The notes beneath the pieces are model-generated. The model had not been told where the DNA came from. It saw nothing but the letters and a program-made list of their open reading frames with translations, and did not search any database. From the NCBI GenBank assembly GCA_028622995.1, contig JAJQJQ010000017.1, positions 1,860,001 through 1,924,000 of the forward strand: 64,000 bases of DNA, read 5' to 3'. The translations under genes and the position numbers were made by a program. Source of the DNA: Panagrolaimus kolymaensis (taxonomy: Eukaryota > Nematoda > Chromadorea > Rhabditida > Panagrolaimidae). Of this stretch, positions 25,714 through 37,615 are shown piece by piece. The first letter of the stretch is position 1, and each line of letters begins with the position of its first letter.

Positions 25714-26283
25714 TTAATAAACTAAGTCATTATTGAAAGGTGAATAAACGGCGGCATAAGGATGGAAACTTCGCTTACCAAACTAAAATGAAAATAATTA
25801 AAATGCTATGATAAAAAAAATTAAGTAACCTGAAGGGGACGGTAATCATTCTTTTTACCAAATTGCAATGGTCGGAAGCTGCTGTCACGTTTCCCAAACT
25901 AAAAGTAAAATTAGCTTAAAACACCACACTTCGAAATTTTAATGGTAGCTCTTATTTTTAACTCAATAAAGAAAAACAAAATTAAGATATGCATAAATAA
26001 AGGCTTTGTAAAGAGAATCAAAATAGAAGCTTAGATAATTAATAAAATATACTTATTCCAGAAATAAGTAAAAAGCTTTCATCGTGGAAGTAAAATCTAC
26101 TGTATAAGGCTTAGCCTTAAGGGTTTAAGGAATCAAAACTAAATTTACCTGTAACGGGCGAAAATCTCCACGATCGGTTCTACTAAATCTTGTCGATTGT
26201 TGACTTTCTTCTTCATTAGCCGAAATCACAACAATGCCAATAGAAATAACAAGAATAAAAACAAAATACCATGATGAGAACAT
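25714..26283 (-). CDS. Amidated neuropeptide precursor, RPLQF-amide type
   Basis: Three exons (26149-26283, 25830-25898, 25714-25782; 135, 69 and 69 nt) encode 90 residues. Residues 1-22 are a clear signal peptide (MFSSWYFVFILVISIGIVVI). An acidic spacer follows, then three peptide units: GDFRPLQF-GKR, DSSFRPLQF-GKK and NDYRPLQF-GKR. Gly before a dibasic site is the standard signal for prohormone convertase cleavage and C-terminal amidation, so the products should be FRPLQF-amide-like. An 18-residue tail beginning SFHPYAAVY remains. Both introns are phase 0 and fall at the same place in the unit, between Gln and Phe. I do not recognise this peptide family; it is not a classical RFamide because Gln replaces Arg. 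Minus-strand neighbours UBE2F and GALK2 are unrelated. Confidence 0.85.
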
Positions 26284-26648
26284 TTTTTTGAGAGTAAAGA
26301 GAAGCTGCTAGTAGCAAATCCCAAAAACTCAATTGGACTAAAAATGAGTCTGCAACTTGAAAAAAAAAGTAAATTTAAATGCTCAAATTTTTTAAACTTC
26401 TTTCTAACTTAGTTAATGGAATAAAAATGTCAATAAAAAAACAGTCGTTAATTTGTTTAACTAACACTGGAGCTTCCAAAATACAACACCCAGATGGGTA
26501 ATCAAAATGTGAAATCCTGGAGGCGGAAAGAAAAAAAAGTTTCATTTTTTATACACATTTCAAATAAAGCAAGACAGTACAATAAAAAAGTAGTAATTTT
26601 TGGTCAAAAGAAAAACAGAAATACATGAAAGTTATTCACAGGGATAGG
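26284..26648. other. Intergenic region upstream of neuropeptide gene
   Basis: About 365 bp between the UBE2F stop and the neuropeptide start. Probable promoter of the neuropeptide gene together with UBE2F 3' UTR. No gene seen. Confidence 0.4.
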
Positions 26649-27339
26649 TTAAGCACGAGCATATTTACTAATGTAATCTCGAGCTTTTGCTTGAAAAGCA
26701 TCTGAACTTGCAGCATATTGTTTAGCAGCTTCAACGTTGAGAGGATCTTCAAAATCCATAAGTTCACTGAAAAGACTTTGAAGGCCATGAATGACATCAC
26801 TGAGTCGACGAGTGGGCATCCAACCTAAAATGGGAAAGTTAGAAAAAGATATTAACAACTTTAATAGCAGCTTACCAAAACCATCAAGAGTATTTTGACG
26901 GAGAAGACTGAGACAAATGGCGCCATCTTCAGTAATATTTGGATGCCATATTTTAGTAAGACATTTGACAATTGGAGGCTGAAAAACATGCATAATTTTT
27001 AGTTTAACAAGCGGTATAAACAAAACTTACAACATTGTTGTATTCTGGTGGAACAGTAATATGAAATTGAAACACGCCGCCGCGGTAAAAGCCAGATGGT
27101 GGAGCAACTTTTAAATACATTTCATGGAAGTCATTGATTTTTGGAAACGTTAATTGACAATGTGGTAAATCCTTCATTCTTTCTTTAAGTTCAGTTACTT
27201 CTAAAACAAAGCCATATGATTTTTTCTTATTACAAAAAAGCAAACCTTGAGCAAGAAGTTTATCTCGAATATTGACTCGTTGTCCCAAATATTGACGATC
27301 TTCATCGATACCTTTAATGCGTTTTTGAAGATTCAACAT
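26649..27339 (-). CDS. UBE2F: NEDD8-conjugating enzyme UBE2F
   Basis: E2 enzyme that carries NEDD8 to cullins (preferentially CUL5 in the family). Start ATG 27339 ([18 protein letters not shown]), with the N-terminal docking helix seen in UBE2F/UBE2M. UBC fold: [47 protein letters not shown] (HPN motif) and active Cys in [16 protein letters not shown]-terminus [11 protein letters not shown] matches human DDYIKRYAR. Short introns near 27200-27246, 26980-27029 and 26825-26876. A trans-splice-like acceptor (CTTTTTTAG) lies 17 nt before the ATG and a fold-back element begins 25 nt beyond it. Confidence 0.93.
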
Positions 27340-27382
27340 TTTGTTAATACGGAAATCTAAAAAAGAAAGTTTTACGTATTAT

Positions 27383-27625
27383 TTAAAGGGAGTGTACCAG
27401 CTAACAGAGATTTTTTTTACGACGGACGGGTGTTCCTAGCCCGAAAGTTCACTTCTTCGAATTTTCGTAGCTTTTTGTAGCACTTTGAGAAAAAAAAACA
27501 AAATGCTACAAAAAGCTACAAAAAATCTGTAGCTCTTTGTAAGCTTTTGAGACAATGAAAAAAAACTTTCGGGCTAGGAACACCCGTCGTAAGGAAATCT
27601 CTGTTGGCTGGTACACTCCCTTTAA
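27383..27625. mobile_element. TTAA-flanked fold-back MITE, family B
   Basis: 243 bp bounded by TTAA on both sides. Left end AGGGAGTGTACCAGCTAACA, right end the inverted GCTGGTACACTCCCT, with a second inner inverted pair (GGGTGTTCCTAGCCCGAAAG against CTTTCGGGCTAGGAACACCC) and smaller TAGCTTTTTGTAGC repeats in the middle. Non-coding. It lies just upstream of UBE2F, outside its mRNA if the acceptor at 27357 is used. Ends share AGG and TTAA with family A but not the rest. Confidence 0.85.
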
Positions 27626-28038
27626 TAATCAATCAATGTTCACGAAAAAAATTTCAAAGCATGATGAAATACCGCGTCATTCCCATTAAAATTACGAAGG
27701 GTTCAAACCAATTAAGAAAAGATTTAATGGATTTTTTAAAAACCATTCTGAAATTTACAAAAAACCTATTAACTAAAAAAGTTATGACTTGAATGAATGA
27801 GAGAGCAAGTAAGCAAGCAAAAAAAACTGTTATTGAAATTCCATGAAAATGAAAAAAGGTGCTAAAGTAGTCAGTCCCAGTAATTCTTGGCACGAAATGT
27901 TAGTGAAAACTGTCTTTCAACCTTCAAAAGTTTATTGAAAGATTTTATTTTTGCTAAAAAAAATTGCTAAAAGTTGTCCTTATTCTTTATCTTCTCTCTT
28001 TTTGTTTACACTTTCTTTAAATTTTAGGCTAATAAAAA
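27626..28038. other. Intergenic region MITE/eIF3i
   Basis: About 410 bp; eIF3i promoter expected. It ends with an ATTTTAG acceptor at 28021-28027, 11 nt before the eIF3i start, again with no upstream exon visible. No gene. Confidence 0.45.
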
Positions 28039-29197
28039 ATGAAACCTTTATCTTTAAAAGGTCATGATCGTGCCTTAACACGTGTTCGGCTTAATCGCGA
28101 AGGAGATCTTCTCTTCTCATCTTCTAAAGGAAAATCTGTTTGTGTATGGTATACTGACAATGGTGAACGTATTGGAACGTATGATGGCCATACAGGTGCT
28201 ATCTGGGATGTGGATGTTTCTTGGGATACCGTTAATATTGTCTCTTCCGCTGCTGATAACACTATGAAGGTTGGCTATATATTTTCACAAGAATTTACTT
28301 ATTTGCTTTATTTTAGCTTTGGGATGTTGAAACTGGTGTTTGTAAATCAACAGTTTCTTGTAAAACAGTATGCCGTTCTGTTTCTCTTTCATATAGTGGA
28401 AATTTAATTGCATTTACAACAACCAAAATCGCAAAAGAACAAGAAACCTTAAGAGTTATTGATATGCGAGACAGTGATCACATGGTTGGACAAGGTCATA
28501 TTGTTTTTCAACCTCTTGAAAGCCAAAGCGCTTGTATTTTTTCACATCTTGATGATACTATCATGCTTGGTAAGTCAATTTAGTCATCTTTTGTAATATA
28601 GATAGTTTTTAGGTGACCAAAATGGAAATTTGACGCTTTATGATGTTCGACAAAACAGCGATGCAAAAGATTTCAACAAGGTACATTCTTATGGTATTAC
28701 TGATTTACAACTTTCTCTCGACCAAGCTTTTGTTATTTCTTCTTCCGTTGATAAGACTGCTAAACTTCATGATGCTAAAGAATTGCAAACATTAAAAACA
28801 TACAAGTAAAAAAATTTGTTTGTTTTTTTTACTTTACCTATATTTTTAATTTTAGATCTGGAAGACCTGTAAATTCTGCTGCTATTTCGCCTACTCGTGA
28901 TCATATTGTACTTGGTGGTGGTGAAGAAGCTATTCACGTCACACAATCTAGTACTTCTGGACATTTCGAAGCAAAATTATATCATCTTGTTTTCGAAGAA
29001 GAATTCGCTCGATTCAAAGGTCATTTCGGTCCTATCAATTCTCTTGCATTCCACCCTAATGGAAAATGTGTGGTATCTGGCGGAGAAGGTGGGTTAAACA
29101 AACATACTATGTTAACTAATTTTAATTTATTTCAGATGGCTATATTCGCATACAAGATTTTGATCCTGAATATGCTGAGTATGAATACGAATATTGA
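28039..29197 (+). CDS. EIF3I: Translation initiation factor eIF3 subunit I
   Basis: Seven-blade WD-repeat subunit of eIF3, which loads mRNA on the 40S ribosome. Start ATG 28039 ([19 protein letters not shown]), the canonical eIF3i N-terminus. Repeats: [112 protein letters not shown] and the terminal block [20 protein letters not shown] with [18 protein letters not shown]. Introns near 28270-28316, 28570-28612, 28806-28854 and 29088-29134. Ends at 29197. Confidence 0.96.
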
Positions 29198-29292
29198 ATG
29201 TTTAAATTTTGTGGATAAAATATTTAAGTTTTTGTTTTTGTAAACTTTATTTAAACTTGTTGTTGAAATTCAAATAAAATAAAAAAGAAAAA

Positions 29293-29922
29293 CTAATGGA
29301 ATAAATGACAGATAGGAAGATTGTGGGTATAGAAACAAGCAGAATATCCAACTATGGGGATTAGCCCGATAAGAGCAACGAGAAGGATAAGTGTACGGAT
29401 GTACGAAATCATACTGGTATGTTGTGCGCTGTGGAGTCGGGAAGAAATTGTTACAGTTGTTGCAAGTGCCGTAAGTAGAATATTACGACCTTCGGGAAGA
29501 GAATGTGAATGAGCGAGAAGTGGTCCACTTTCAACCGTATGTAAAGACCATGCCAAGAAAACAGTTTCAAGAGCGCCTAAAATTAGACATGGTGTATTAT
29601 TTATTTATTCCCTCTTGTTGCCAAATGGTTTTTATAGAGAATTATTTTTATTAAGATTATGAGCGCATGCAATGAAAAGTCCTACCTAAAACAATAACAA
29701 TTGCGGTAGAGAGCCGCCAATAAGCGCATTTCGGCTTATTAACTAAAAGTAAAACAGCCGCTGCTCCTGTAAGCCATGTATAAATCCATGCGTCTACTGA
29801 TTTCTAAAAGCATACTTTTGAAAAATGCTTTTCTAATAATAAAAACAAACCATAGAATGGAAAATGGTAAACCCCGCTAAAACAGCAGCTACAGTAAGCT
29901 GAATAAATCGAAAAGTCCCCAT
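29293..29922 (-). CDS. Small multi-span membrane protein, TMEM220-like
   Basis: Three exons from ATG 29922 encode about 156 residues with four or five hydrophobic spans: residues 3-22 (FRFIQLTVAAVLAGFTIFHS), then VDAWIYTWLTGAAAVLLLVN, then LSTAIVIVLGALETVFLAWS, and the C-terminal TLILLVALIGLIPIVGYSAC. The DAWIYTWLTGAAAVLLL pattern and size resemble TMEM220 (DAEVWVVVYTIPAVLTLLV; 160 aa in human), but identity is low. Convergent with eIF3i, 95 bp apart. Role unknown. Confidence 0.6.
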
Positions 29923-31294
29923 TTTTATATATACTTTTCACCAAAGTATTTGAGAATATTTATTAATAAATAAAATAAAAGAGCAAAAAAAAGAATCACA
30001 ATCGATTTCTCAAAATGTAAATGTTTTTGTCCTTGACAAACGCAGTTCTTTCTTCTTATAGTTTGTATCTTGTATTATATAGACAACGATGGTTTTTTGA
30101 ACTTTTTCTTCTTCAACTTTGTTAATCAAGAAATCACGTCTAAAAATTTAAAAAAGCTAGAAAAATTAAACTTTTACATTTGAATAATAATAACCTGATT
30201 TTAATTTTTCCGAAACTACTAATTGACATTAATATTTGAGCAAAATTAATAAAGCTCACAAAGAGCTAGACAATATTTGGCAAATCTTTTAAACAAATCA
30301 TGATAGGATGAGCTCGTTCGAAATATGAATTTAGAAAATATCAAGTTGTTGAACTAAATGAAAGTAATAAAATAAAAATGGCTAACAAATAATTTGAATT
30401 CAAAAAATGAGTTTTTAGTTAATTTATTGTTTTTCTATTTAAAATTTTTTTTCTTTTAATATTTTGAATTCAGAAAGCATTTCAAAGGTACAGGCTTTGT
30501 AAAAAAGCGCAGCAGCGCTTTAAATAAACTTGAGACAAAATATTTAATAATTTCAATGATTTTCAAAGCTTCGTTTCTCTTTTTTTTTTATCAATGTCTT
30601 TCTCAACAGAAAAATAGGTTCTAAACGTGTCTTACTGTATCAATCTCCTCGTTTTATCAAAGAAAAATTTACACCTATAGTAGAAATGATAGTTCTAATG
30701 ATAAATGCTACAGTAATGGAATTAACTACATATGCTAGCTAAATGTCGCCGGATTTTTCTTCTTTAACTTCCTTCCTTTCACCACGTTCTTGATTTTCCA
30801 TACAACTTATACCAATTGTTCATTTTAATTTACCGTATATATTTATTTTTTGAGAAAATATATTGTGCTTTTAAAAATTAGTTTATCGGCCATAATTTTT
30901 GATAATCGATTGATTTGTTTACGAATTTGCAGCTTTATGATAGAAAGTGTGAAGCTTTATTGGCGCAAGTATGAAGAGGTATTGCAAGGCGTTGATTGTT
31001 TGCTTCTTCATTTCTTGAACAAAGTCCATTTTTTTTTGCATCCATCATTCTTACGATTTTTTTTTATTGAAGAAAGAAAGCTTTCGCTCGTTCAGGTTCT
31101 TGATTATTTTTTTATTTGATTTCTTTATAAGCAAAATTTAAATAGATTGAATTAGTTAATTTTGTTGTTGAAAAAATACCGATCGTGAGCTACTTGGCCG
31201 CTTTTAGCCAGATATTCGTGTTGGCTTTTGCTCTTTTTTCCTTGAAATTTTTCTTCCAAATTTTAAGAATATAATTTTTATTAATAAATAAAAA
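29923..31294. other. Long intergenic region
   Basis: About 1.37 kb, the longest gene-free stretch. Very AT-rich. I looked for small secreted precursors, tRNAs and hairpin microRNAs and found none I can support. A small inverted motif AGCGCAGCAGCGCT at about 30507-30520 is too short to call. Presumably the promoter of the MAP2K5-like gene and the TMEM220-like gene. Confidence 0.4.
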
Positions 31295-32686
31295 ATGGTA
31301 TTACATGTTATTGTCCATTTAAGCGAAAGAGATGAAGGAGGGCCAACTGAAGCTTTGGTTGAATTGGACGATGTCACCCTATTCTTTCTTGATACCGTCT
31401 TAGCTGAGCTTAAAAAAGCTCTTCGGCTTGATCCTGGATCACCTTTTGATTATTTTGAATGTATGGTATTTTTTCTTTATTTAATAAACTATAGAATTTT
31501 TAGACATTGATGAAGGATTTTCGTGTAATGTTAAAACTAATGAAGAAGTTCAATCCCTCCATGAATCTCCCCCAGAAACACCACTTCATGTTTGGCTAAG
31601 TTCGTTTAAATAATTAAATTGTGAGTGTGATGTGTTTGTGTATATAGAATCTTCACGATCACAATCAAACCACCATAAACCAAGCACATCTGAAGATCCG
31701 CCATTTAATTCAAATGATTTTGTTATGATTAAAGAAATAGCAAGTGGACAATTTGGAACCGTTTATTTGTAAGAATTGAACCTTTTTTTCACTAGTTGAT
31801 ATATTTTTTCCAAATATCTTTATTTCATTAAATAATCCCTAATTTTTTAGGGCCAAAGATATTCGAAATGAGAGATTAGTTGCTATCAAAGCGATTATGA
31901 TTGATATGGCAATGTCAGCGATGCAACAAGAAGTGGAAATTCTTTCCCTTGGACGTGATTGCCCCGAAATTGTCCAATATTTTGGAGCCATATCAGAAGC
32001 GGACCATTTAAAATTAATATTAGAGTTCATGGATGGTTTGTCTCTTGATCGTTATGGACCTTTACCTATTGATATTCATGGCGCTTCGACCGCTTCTGTT
32101 ATTGATGGTTTGTCATTTTTGTGGTCGAAAAATGTTATTCATCGAGGTAATACATACATAATTTTTAATAATTCATTGGATTCATTTCTTAATTTTAGAT
32201 ATAAAACCAAGTAATTTCCTTGTAAATACTAAAGGCGACGTTAAACTTGCAGACTTTGGAGTCTCAAGATTTATGTTTTTCTCCAATGCTCGTACGGCTG
32301 TTGGTACAGTTGCTTATTTTCCACCTGAAAGGATATTAGGTGGTAAATATTCAATTGAATCAGAAATTTGGAGTTTGGGATTGTCATTGTATGAAATGGC
32401 ATTAGGGAATCCAACTTGGATCCTCCAAAACGACTTTAACGATGCATATAACATTGCTGAAATTATTTTAAAAAACTTGCCTAAAATTTCGAACGAGCTT
32501 GCTTCAATTGATTTAGCTCTTCAAAGTCTTGTGATTAGTTGTTTAAAACTAAATCCACATGAAAGAATTTCACCTAAAATGATAAGCGATGCAGAATTTG
32601 TGAAAAATCATCGACCAATAAATAAAACTATTGTTGCTAATTTTGTAATTAGTAAACAATCAACCATCACGGCTGATTCCTTTTGA
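31295..32686 (+). CDS. MAP2K5: MAP2K5-like MAP kinase kinase (PB1 + STE7 kinase)
   Basis: Dual-specificity kinase. Residues 1-90 form a PB1-like domain, as in MEK5 (VLHVIVHLSER, then acidic SPFDYFEYIDEGFSC). Kinase: KEIASGQFGTVYLAKD, VAIKAIMI, EFMDGLSLDRYGPLP, catalytic VIHRDIKPSNFLVN, KLADFGVSRF, activation loop FSNARTAVGTVAYFPPERI. MEK5 has EFMDGGSLDVYRKMP, NSIAKTYVGT and the Ser/Thr pair is kept here. Oddities: YFPPER in place of YMAPER, and SEIWSLG for SDVWSLG. Introns of about 45-60 nt at 31461-31503, 31598-31648, 31769-31850 and 32145-32197. Start ATG 31295 after AATAAATAAAAA. ELP1 begins 152 bp after its stop, so the two look like an operon. Confidence 0.8.
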
Positions 32687-32829
32687 TTGAAGCTTTTGTG
32701 CATTTCTGTAAAAATATTTAAATAAAAATAAAGAATATGTTTTTTTTATGTATTGTATATTTTGATTAATGGTTAAAACCCATTTGAATACTTTATCGCA
32801 TTTTTTTTTGAAACTTGATTGAGTTTATC

Positions 32830-32838
32830 CTTTTTTAG
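32830..32838 (+). promoter_or_regulatory. Trans-splice acceptor at ELP1 start
   Basis: CTTTTTTAG abuts the ELP1 ATG at 32839. No donor or 5' exon is visible in the 152-bp spacer after MAP2K5, whose own poly(A) signal AATAAA is near 32720. This arrangement is typical of a downstream operon gene (inference). Confidence 0.6.
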
Positions 32839-35800
32839 ATGAAAAATCTTCACCTTTATGCTTCGACTTCAACAGTCAAATCTAATAATGATAAAGAGGG
32901 GTCTACCTTAAATATTGGAAATGCTCTCAATTTTTGCGTTGATTCTGCAAATGCCGTGACTTTCTTTGCCCTTCCAAAAGAAATAATTTGTTTAAACCAA
33001 AAAATGGACATCGAAAAAACTTTTCAATGGGAAGTTGAAGAACTCGGCCAACTAATTATGTTTGATTTTCTCAGTGATTACATGGAAATTTGTGCTATCT
33101 TTAGTCAAGGTGCTGTTATCGTAATTTCAGCTATAAACGGTGATGTAAGAAGTTTTTTTTAATTGATAACGTTGCAACTTTTTTTAAATTTTAGATCCAA
33201 GAATATCCAGTTTTGTTTGATCAAACCGTTCTTGGAGGTGCGTGGAGCCCTGATTTAGGCCTTCTTATTGTAGCAACAGAAGAAAAATTATTTTCAATTA
33301 CACGTGATTTTGAAGTTGAACGTGAAGTTGAATTATTTATTCAAGACCCGGGAAGAGAACAATTAATGACAATTGGATGGGGAAGTCGAGATTCTCAGGT
33401 AATTTTAGGTGTGATTACCACTTTTTAGTTACACTTCCCTATTTTAGTTTCAAGGAAACGTTGGACGTCAAAAACGTGAAAAGTTGGATGAGGATACTGT
33501 GCCTGGCCTTGTTTCACTTTTTGATGACAAAAAAGTTCTTATTTCATGGCGGGGTGATGCCCAATATTTTACCGTAAGCACGGTAGAAATGCGACCAAAC
33601 CCATGGCATAAAGAAGATTCAACTAAACCCGAATTTGTAGAAGGTCGACATCTAAGAGTTTGGAATCGTGATTTAGAACTTATGAGCCAATGTGAAGCCC
33701 TAGCAGGAATGGAAGAATCTCTTGCCATGCGACCCATTGGAAATTTAATGGCTGTTACTCGAATCCTTAATGGACAAAGAAATTTATGGTTATATGAAAG
33801 AAACGGACAATGGCGATCTCATTTTAAAGTCGGTGATGATAAAGCAAGAGTTTTATCGGTTGGTTGGAACACTGATGCAACCATTTTATTGATTCATTTA
33901 CGAAAAGATGAAACAGACTATGGTAAAGTTTATTTAATTTACTTTTAAAAAAAGCTAACGATGTGGATTTTCAGTGCAACTTTGGACAATTTCAAATTAT
34001 GATTGGACCCTTAAAACTGAAATTCATAAACACGTCTTAATTGCTGCAAAATGGGATAACGAAAATCCAAAAATGTTGCATTTGTTAACAGGAGACGGAG
34101 TTTATGATCTGATTGAAATCGAATCAGGCTATGAAACTCGTGATGCTATAGTTCTTTCAATCGCAGGAGAATTTGTTCGAATTACAGATTTAAGTAAAGC
34201 TCCTATTCCACCTCCAATGTTTCATGAAAAATTTGAACTTGAAAATTGTGGTGTCCAACTCTTTTCTCAATCGAAATTTGGTATCGCTTTCTTGTTAGCT
34301 GATCAAACACTTGTTACATGTAAGCATTTGGATTTTTCTTTTAATAGATGTAATACTAAAATTTTAATTTTTAGTTCGTCTAAATAGCAGAAAGTATTCT
34401 AAATTATCCAACATTAAAATTTCAAAAACTTTTGTCAATATTGCTTACAATTTGCAATGGGTTAATGAAAATACTATTAGTTTGATTGCAAATAATCAAA
34501 TATTTTCTTACGACATTTTGAATGGCAATGAGTAAATTTTCTTTTCTTATTTTTTTTCTTTTCATTGTGGATTTTTTTCAGAACTTTGATTTATGCTTCT
34601 CCTGATGATTTAATTTACCATAATTTTGTATCCTCAATTAATGCATGGTTATTACAAAGTTCAGATGGACAATGGCATAAATATCAAAATTCCGAAATAA
34701 CTAATTATCCTGTTAATTTGAATTCACCCAAAGTGTATAAAAATCATATTGTTGAATTCGATGGTCGCATAATTATTTTTAGCATTAATCATAATAATCA
34801 GCTTATGATTAATGGAAACGTTGCCCATCAAGCAATTGGTTCATGGTCATTTGGTTCAACTAATTTTCTGGTTACTTCATTGAATAATCAACTTTATTCA
34901 ATGACTTATGAACAATTGCAAACCCTTTTGGAATCACCACCAAAGATGACTACCAAGAATGCTGCCCATGGTTGGTTCAATGAAAGTGCAGCAAGAGCGG
35001 TTGAACGTGGAGCTTTAGTGGTAGCTCATGAATCAGAAGGTGTAAAAGTTTTTCTTCAAATGCCCCGTGGAAATCTTGAAACTATTGAACCACGATTTTG
35101 TTTGATTCCTCGATTGAAACAACTTATTTCAATGAAAAAATATAAAGAAGCAATGGTTTTAATGCGACGTCAACGCGTGGATATGAATCTCATCGTGGAC
35201 CATGATCCATCAGAATTTTTTGAAAATATCAAATTATTTATTGATTTGGTTGATAGCGAAGAACTTTTAAATCTTTTTGTTTTTATTCTTAATAAGGAAG
35301 ATACAACTCGAACATCATTTCTACCATATTATCCTGAACGAGAAAATTCAAAAACATTGCTAAAAGATAAAGTTTCAAAAGTATGTAATGCTGTTTTAGA
35401 AACAATTCTTGCAATTCCCGAAGTATCACGCCGTCACAAATTATATACTCCAGCCCTTTCATCGTTTTTAAAGCAAGAACCTCGCATTGTTCGAAATGCT
35501 TTTATCAATATGAAAGAGCAAGTCGCTGCTTCTGGGGAATCTCTTCAGCAAACTAATGACCAATTTGTTCAACAAAAGCCATCACTCTTTCGAAAATGGA
35601 TAAAACATTTGAAATATTTTGTCAAAGATGGAGAACTTTTTCAATCAGCCCTTCAAACGTATGATTTAACCCTCGCTTATGAAGTTGCAGACGAAATTAA
35701 TATGGTAAGCTTAAAAATATTTTAAAACCTTTTTATTAAAAAAAATATTAAGGATCCTCGTGAATTTTTACCTGTTCTTGAAAATTTGCAATCAAAGTCA

Positions 35801-37121
35801 CCCGATCATTATCGCCGCTTCCATATTGATCTTTATGTGGATGATTATTTATCAGCTTTAAAAAATATTGCTAAAGTCGAAGACAAAATTGATGAATGCA
35901 TTTTACATGTCAAACAACATAATCTTTATTCCCAAGCTTTGGTCATTTTTAATAAGAATCCTAATTACCAGGTAAGTTTTTTTTGTTATGAATCATTAAA
36001 TATTACCAAATTTTTTGTATTTAGAAAATTTGTCAAATTTGTGCTGAACATGCTTTGACTCAAAAGCAATATGAAGAGGCTGCATTATTGTTTACAAAAT
36101 CGGGTGATTATCAAAATGCATTAAAAGCTTATGAAAACGCATTAAATATTAGTGGATTTAGATCAATTGCAAAAAAGCTTGCTCTTGATTCAGCTACTAT
36201 ACAACGATCTCTACTCCTTTTTGCTTTAAAATTTGAACAACATGGACGCTTTTTAAAAGCAGCTGAAGTTTATAAATTAATTGGAGAAGAAGATAATTTA
36301 ATTAAAATAGTTGAAAATTTAATAAAAGCTCAAGAATGGAATAAAGCGATGGAAGAAATTCAACTTAATTCTGAACTTCCTAATTCCCCTCATGCTCAAG
36401 CAAAACTTGTTGATGAAGCCGACAAACGTGCTGCATTTATTTTGGATGAACTTTCTCAAATTCGTGAAAACATCGAAAAATATTCCTTACGTCTTGAAGT
36501 CGTTCGATCGCAGAAAGAAAAACAAGTTGAAGAATGGCTTGAAAATGAAGGTGAAGTAGATGTTGCACAATCGGAAACTATGAGTGAAGCTTCAACCGCT
36601 TCTGGTATGTCGAATATTTCTCGTCTTTCCAAAATGTCGGTTGCACAAGTAAAGCGAAGAAAAAATGTTGAAAGAAAAAAGAAAACCATCAAAGAAGGTA
36701 GCCAATTTGAAGATATTGGACTTTTAACTGCTTTAACAGAAATAATTTCAAAATTAAATGAAATTCAAAAAGAACTTTCACAATTGCTTCCAGTTTTGGT
36801 TTTATTTGATAATATTACTTTAGCCCGCGATTTACAAAAAGTAACACAACAAGTTGTTAAATTTGCAGCTGATCGAAGAATCACCATTTGGCCTAGACAC
36901 TTGAAACCCAAACATTTGACTGGACCTTTAGTTGAAATTGTAAGTAGTTATAATGATTTAATTATTTGGGGTTACAACATATTTTTTAGTATCGATGCGA
37001 TGATGGAATTGTACGAATGCCTACCGAAGAACATATGCCTAGTCGAATTTACATTGAAGATGAAATGTGCCCTCCTAAATTAGAAACTTCTTATTCATGG
37101 AAACTTAAATCTCTTGAATAA
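32839..37121 (+). CDS. ELP1: Elongator complex subunit 1 (ELP1/IKBKAP)
   Basis: Scaffold of Elongator, which makes the cm5U-type wobble-uridine modifications of tRNA in the cytosol. About 1,200 residues (human 1,332). N-terminus MKNLHLYASTSTVKSNN, then WD propellers: VLGGAWSPDLGLLIVATEEK, ITRDFEVEREVELF, MTIGWGSRDSQFQGNVGR (human VTVGWGKKETQFHGSEGR), LISWRGDAQYFTVST, LRVWNRDLELMSQCEAL, VQLWTISNYDWTLK. Then KVFLQMPRGNLETIEPR, MNLIVDHDPSEFFENIKLFI and TPR region (YDLTLAYEVADEINMDPREFLP). The basic tRNA-binding stretch RRKNVERKKKTIKEGSQFED is preceded by the Ser-rich SEASTASGMSNISRLSKMS as in human. Last exon ends SYSWKLKSLE. About 14 small introns. Confidence 0.95.
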
Positions 37122-37615
37122 TTTATTTTTAGTTTTCCTTGATTGTTGATTTATGTTGTTTGTTGTTGATTTTGAAAAGAAAAATTTTTTTATTAAAATA
37201 TTTTTGGATATTTTTTTGCCGTTCAAAAACGGTGTCCTTTTTGGAATATCTTTTAAATATAGGGTCGTAAGCGTGATAAAAAGAATTGAAGTCCAATAGA
37301 AATTATAAGAGTTAATGAGCCGAGGTTAAAAAACGCAGAGAAGGGGATAAAGTAATGAATGATTCTGTTGATTTTTTAATGTAAAAGACAAACATTTTTA
37401 TTTCCTCAATTTTTTAAATTTAAAATTTATCATAAAGATTTCGGGCATTTCCATAATTAAAATAATAAAGTAATTTTTTATGGTGGATCACTCTTTTCGC
37501 AGCTTGCCAAAAAAACAAGCAACTCTTGGTCGACATTTTTTTTCTAATACGCTGAATATCTTCAATCCCATTTGTGTATCTTCTGTTAATTCTTTTAATA
37601 ACATTCATTTTCAGC
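37122..37615. other. Spacer ELP1-KRTCAP2
   Basis: About 495 bp, same-strand flanks, no gene seen. It ends ATTTTCAG at 37607-37614, one base before the KRTCAP2 ATG: another acceptor with no visible upstream exon. Confidence 0.45.

Noticed and set aside
28082..28100. CACGTG E-box in eIF3i exon 1
   Set aside because: Coding sequence constrained by the protein; without flanking CLEAR match.
30850..31119. 89-codon frame in the long intergenic region
   Set aside because: Hydrophobic and T-rich composition with no motif, no splice context and no signal-peptide logic; typical chance frame in AT-rich DNA.
32839..37121. First impression of an IFT172/osm-1-like WD-TPR ciliary protein
   Set aside because: Motifs GWGSRDSQF, LQMPRGNLE, and the basic KKKTIKEGSQFEDI block are those of ELP1, not of an IFT subunit.
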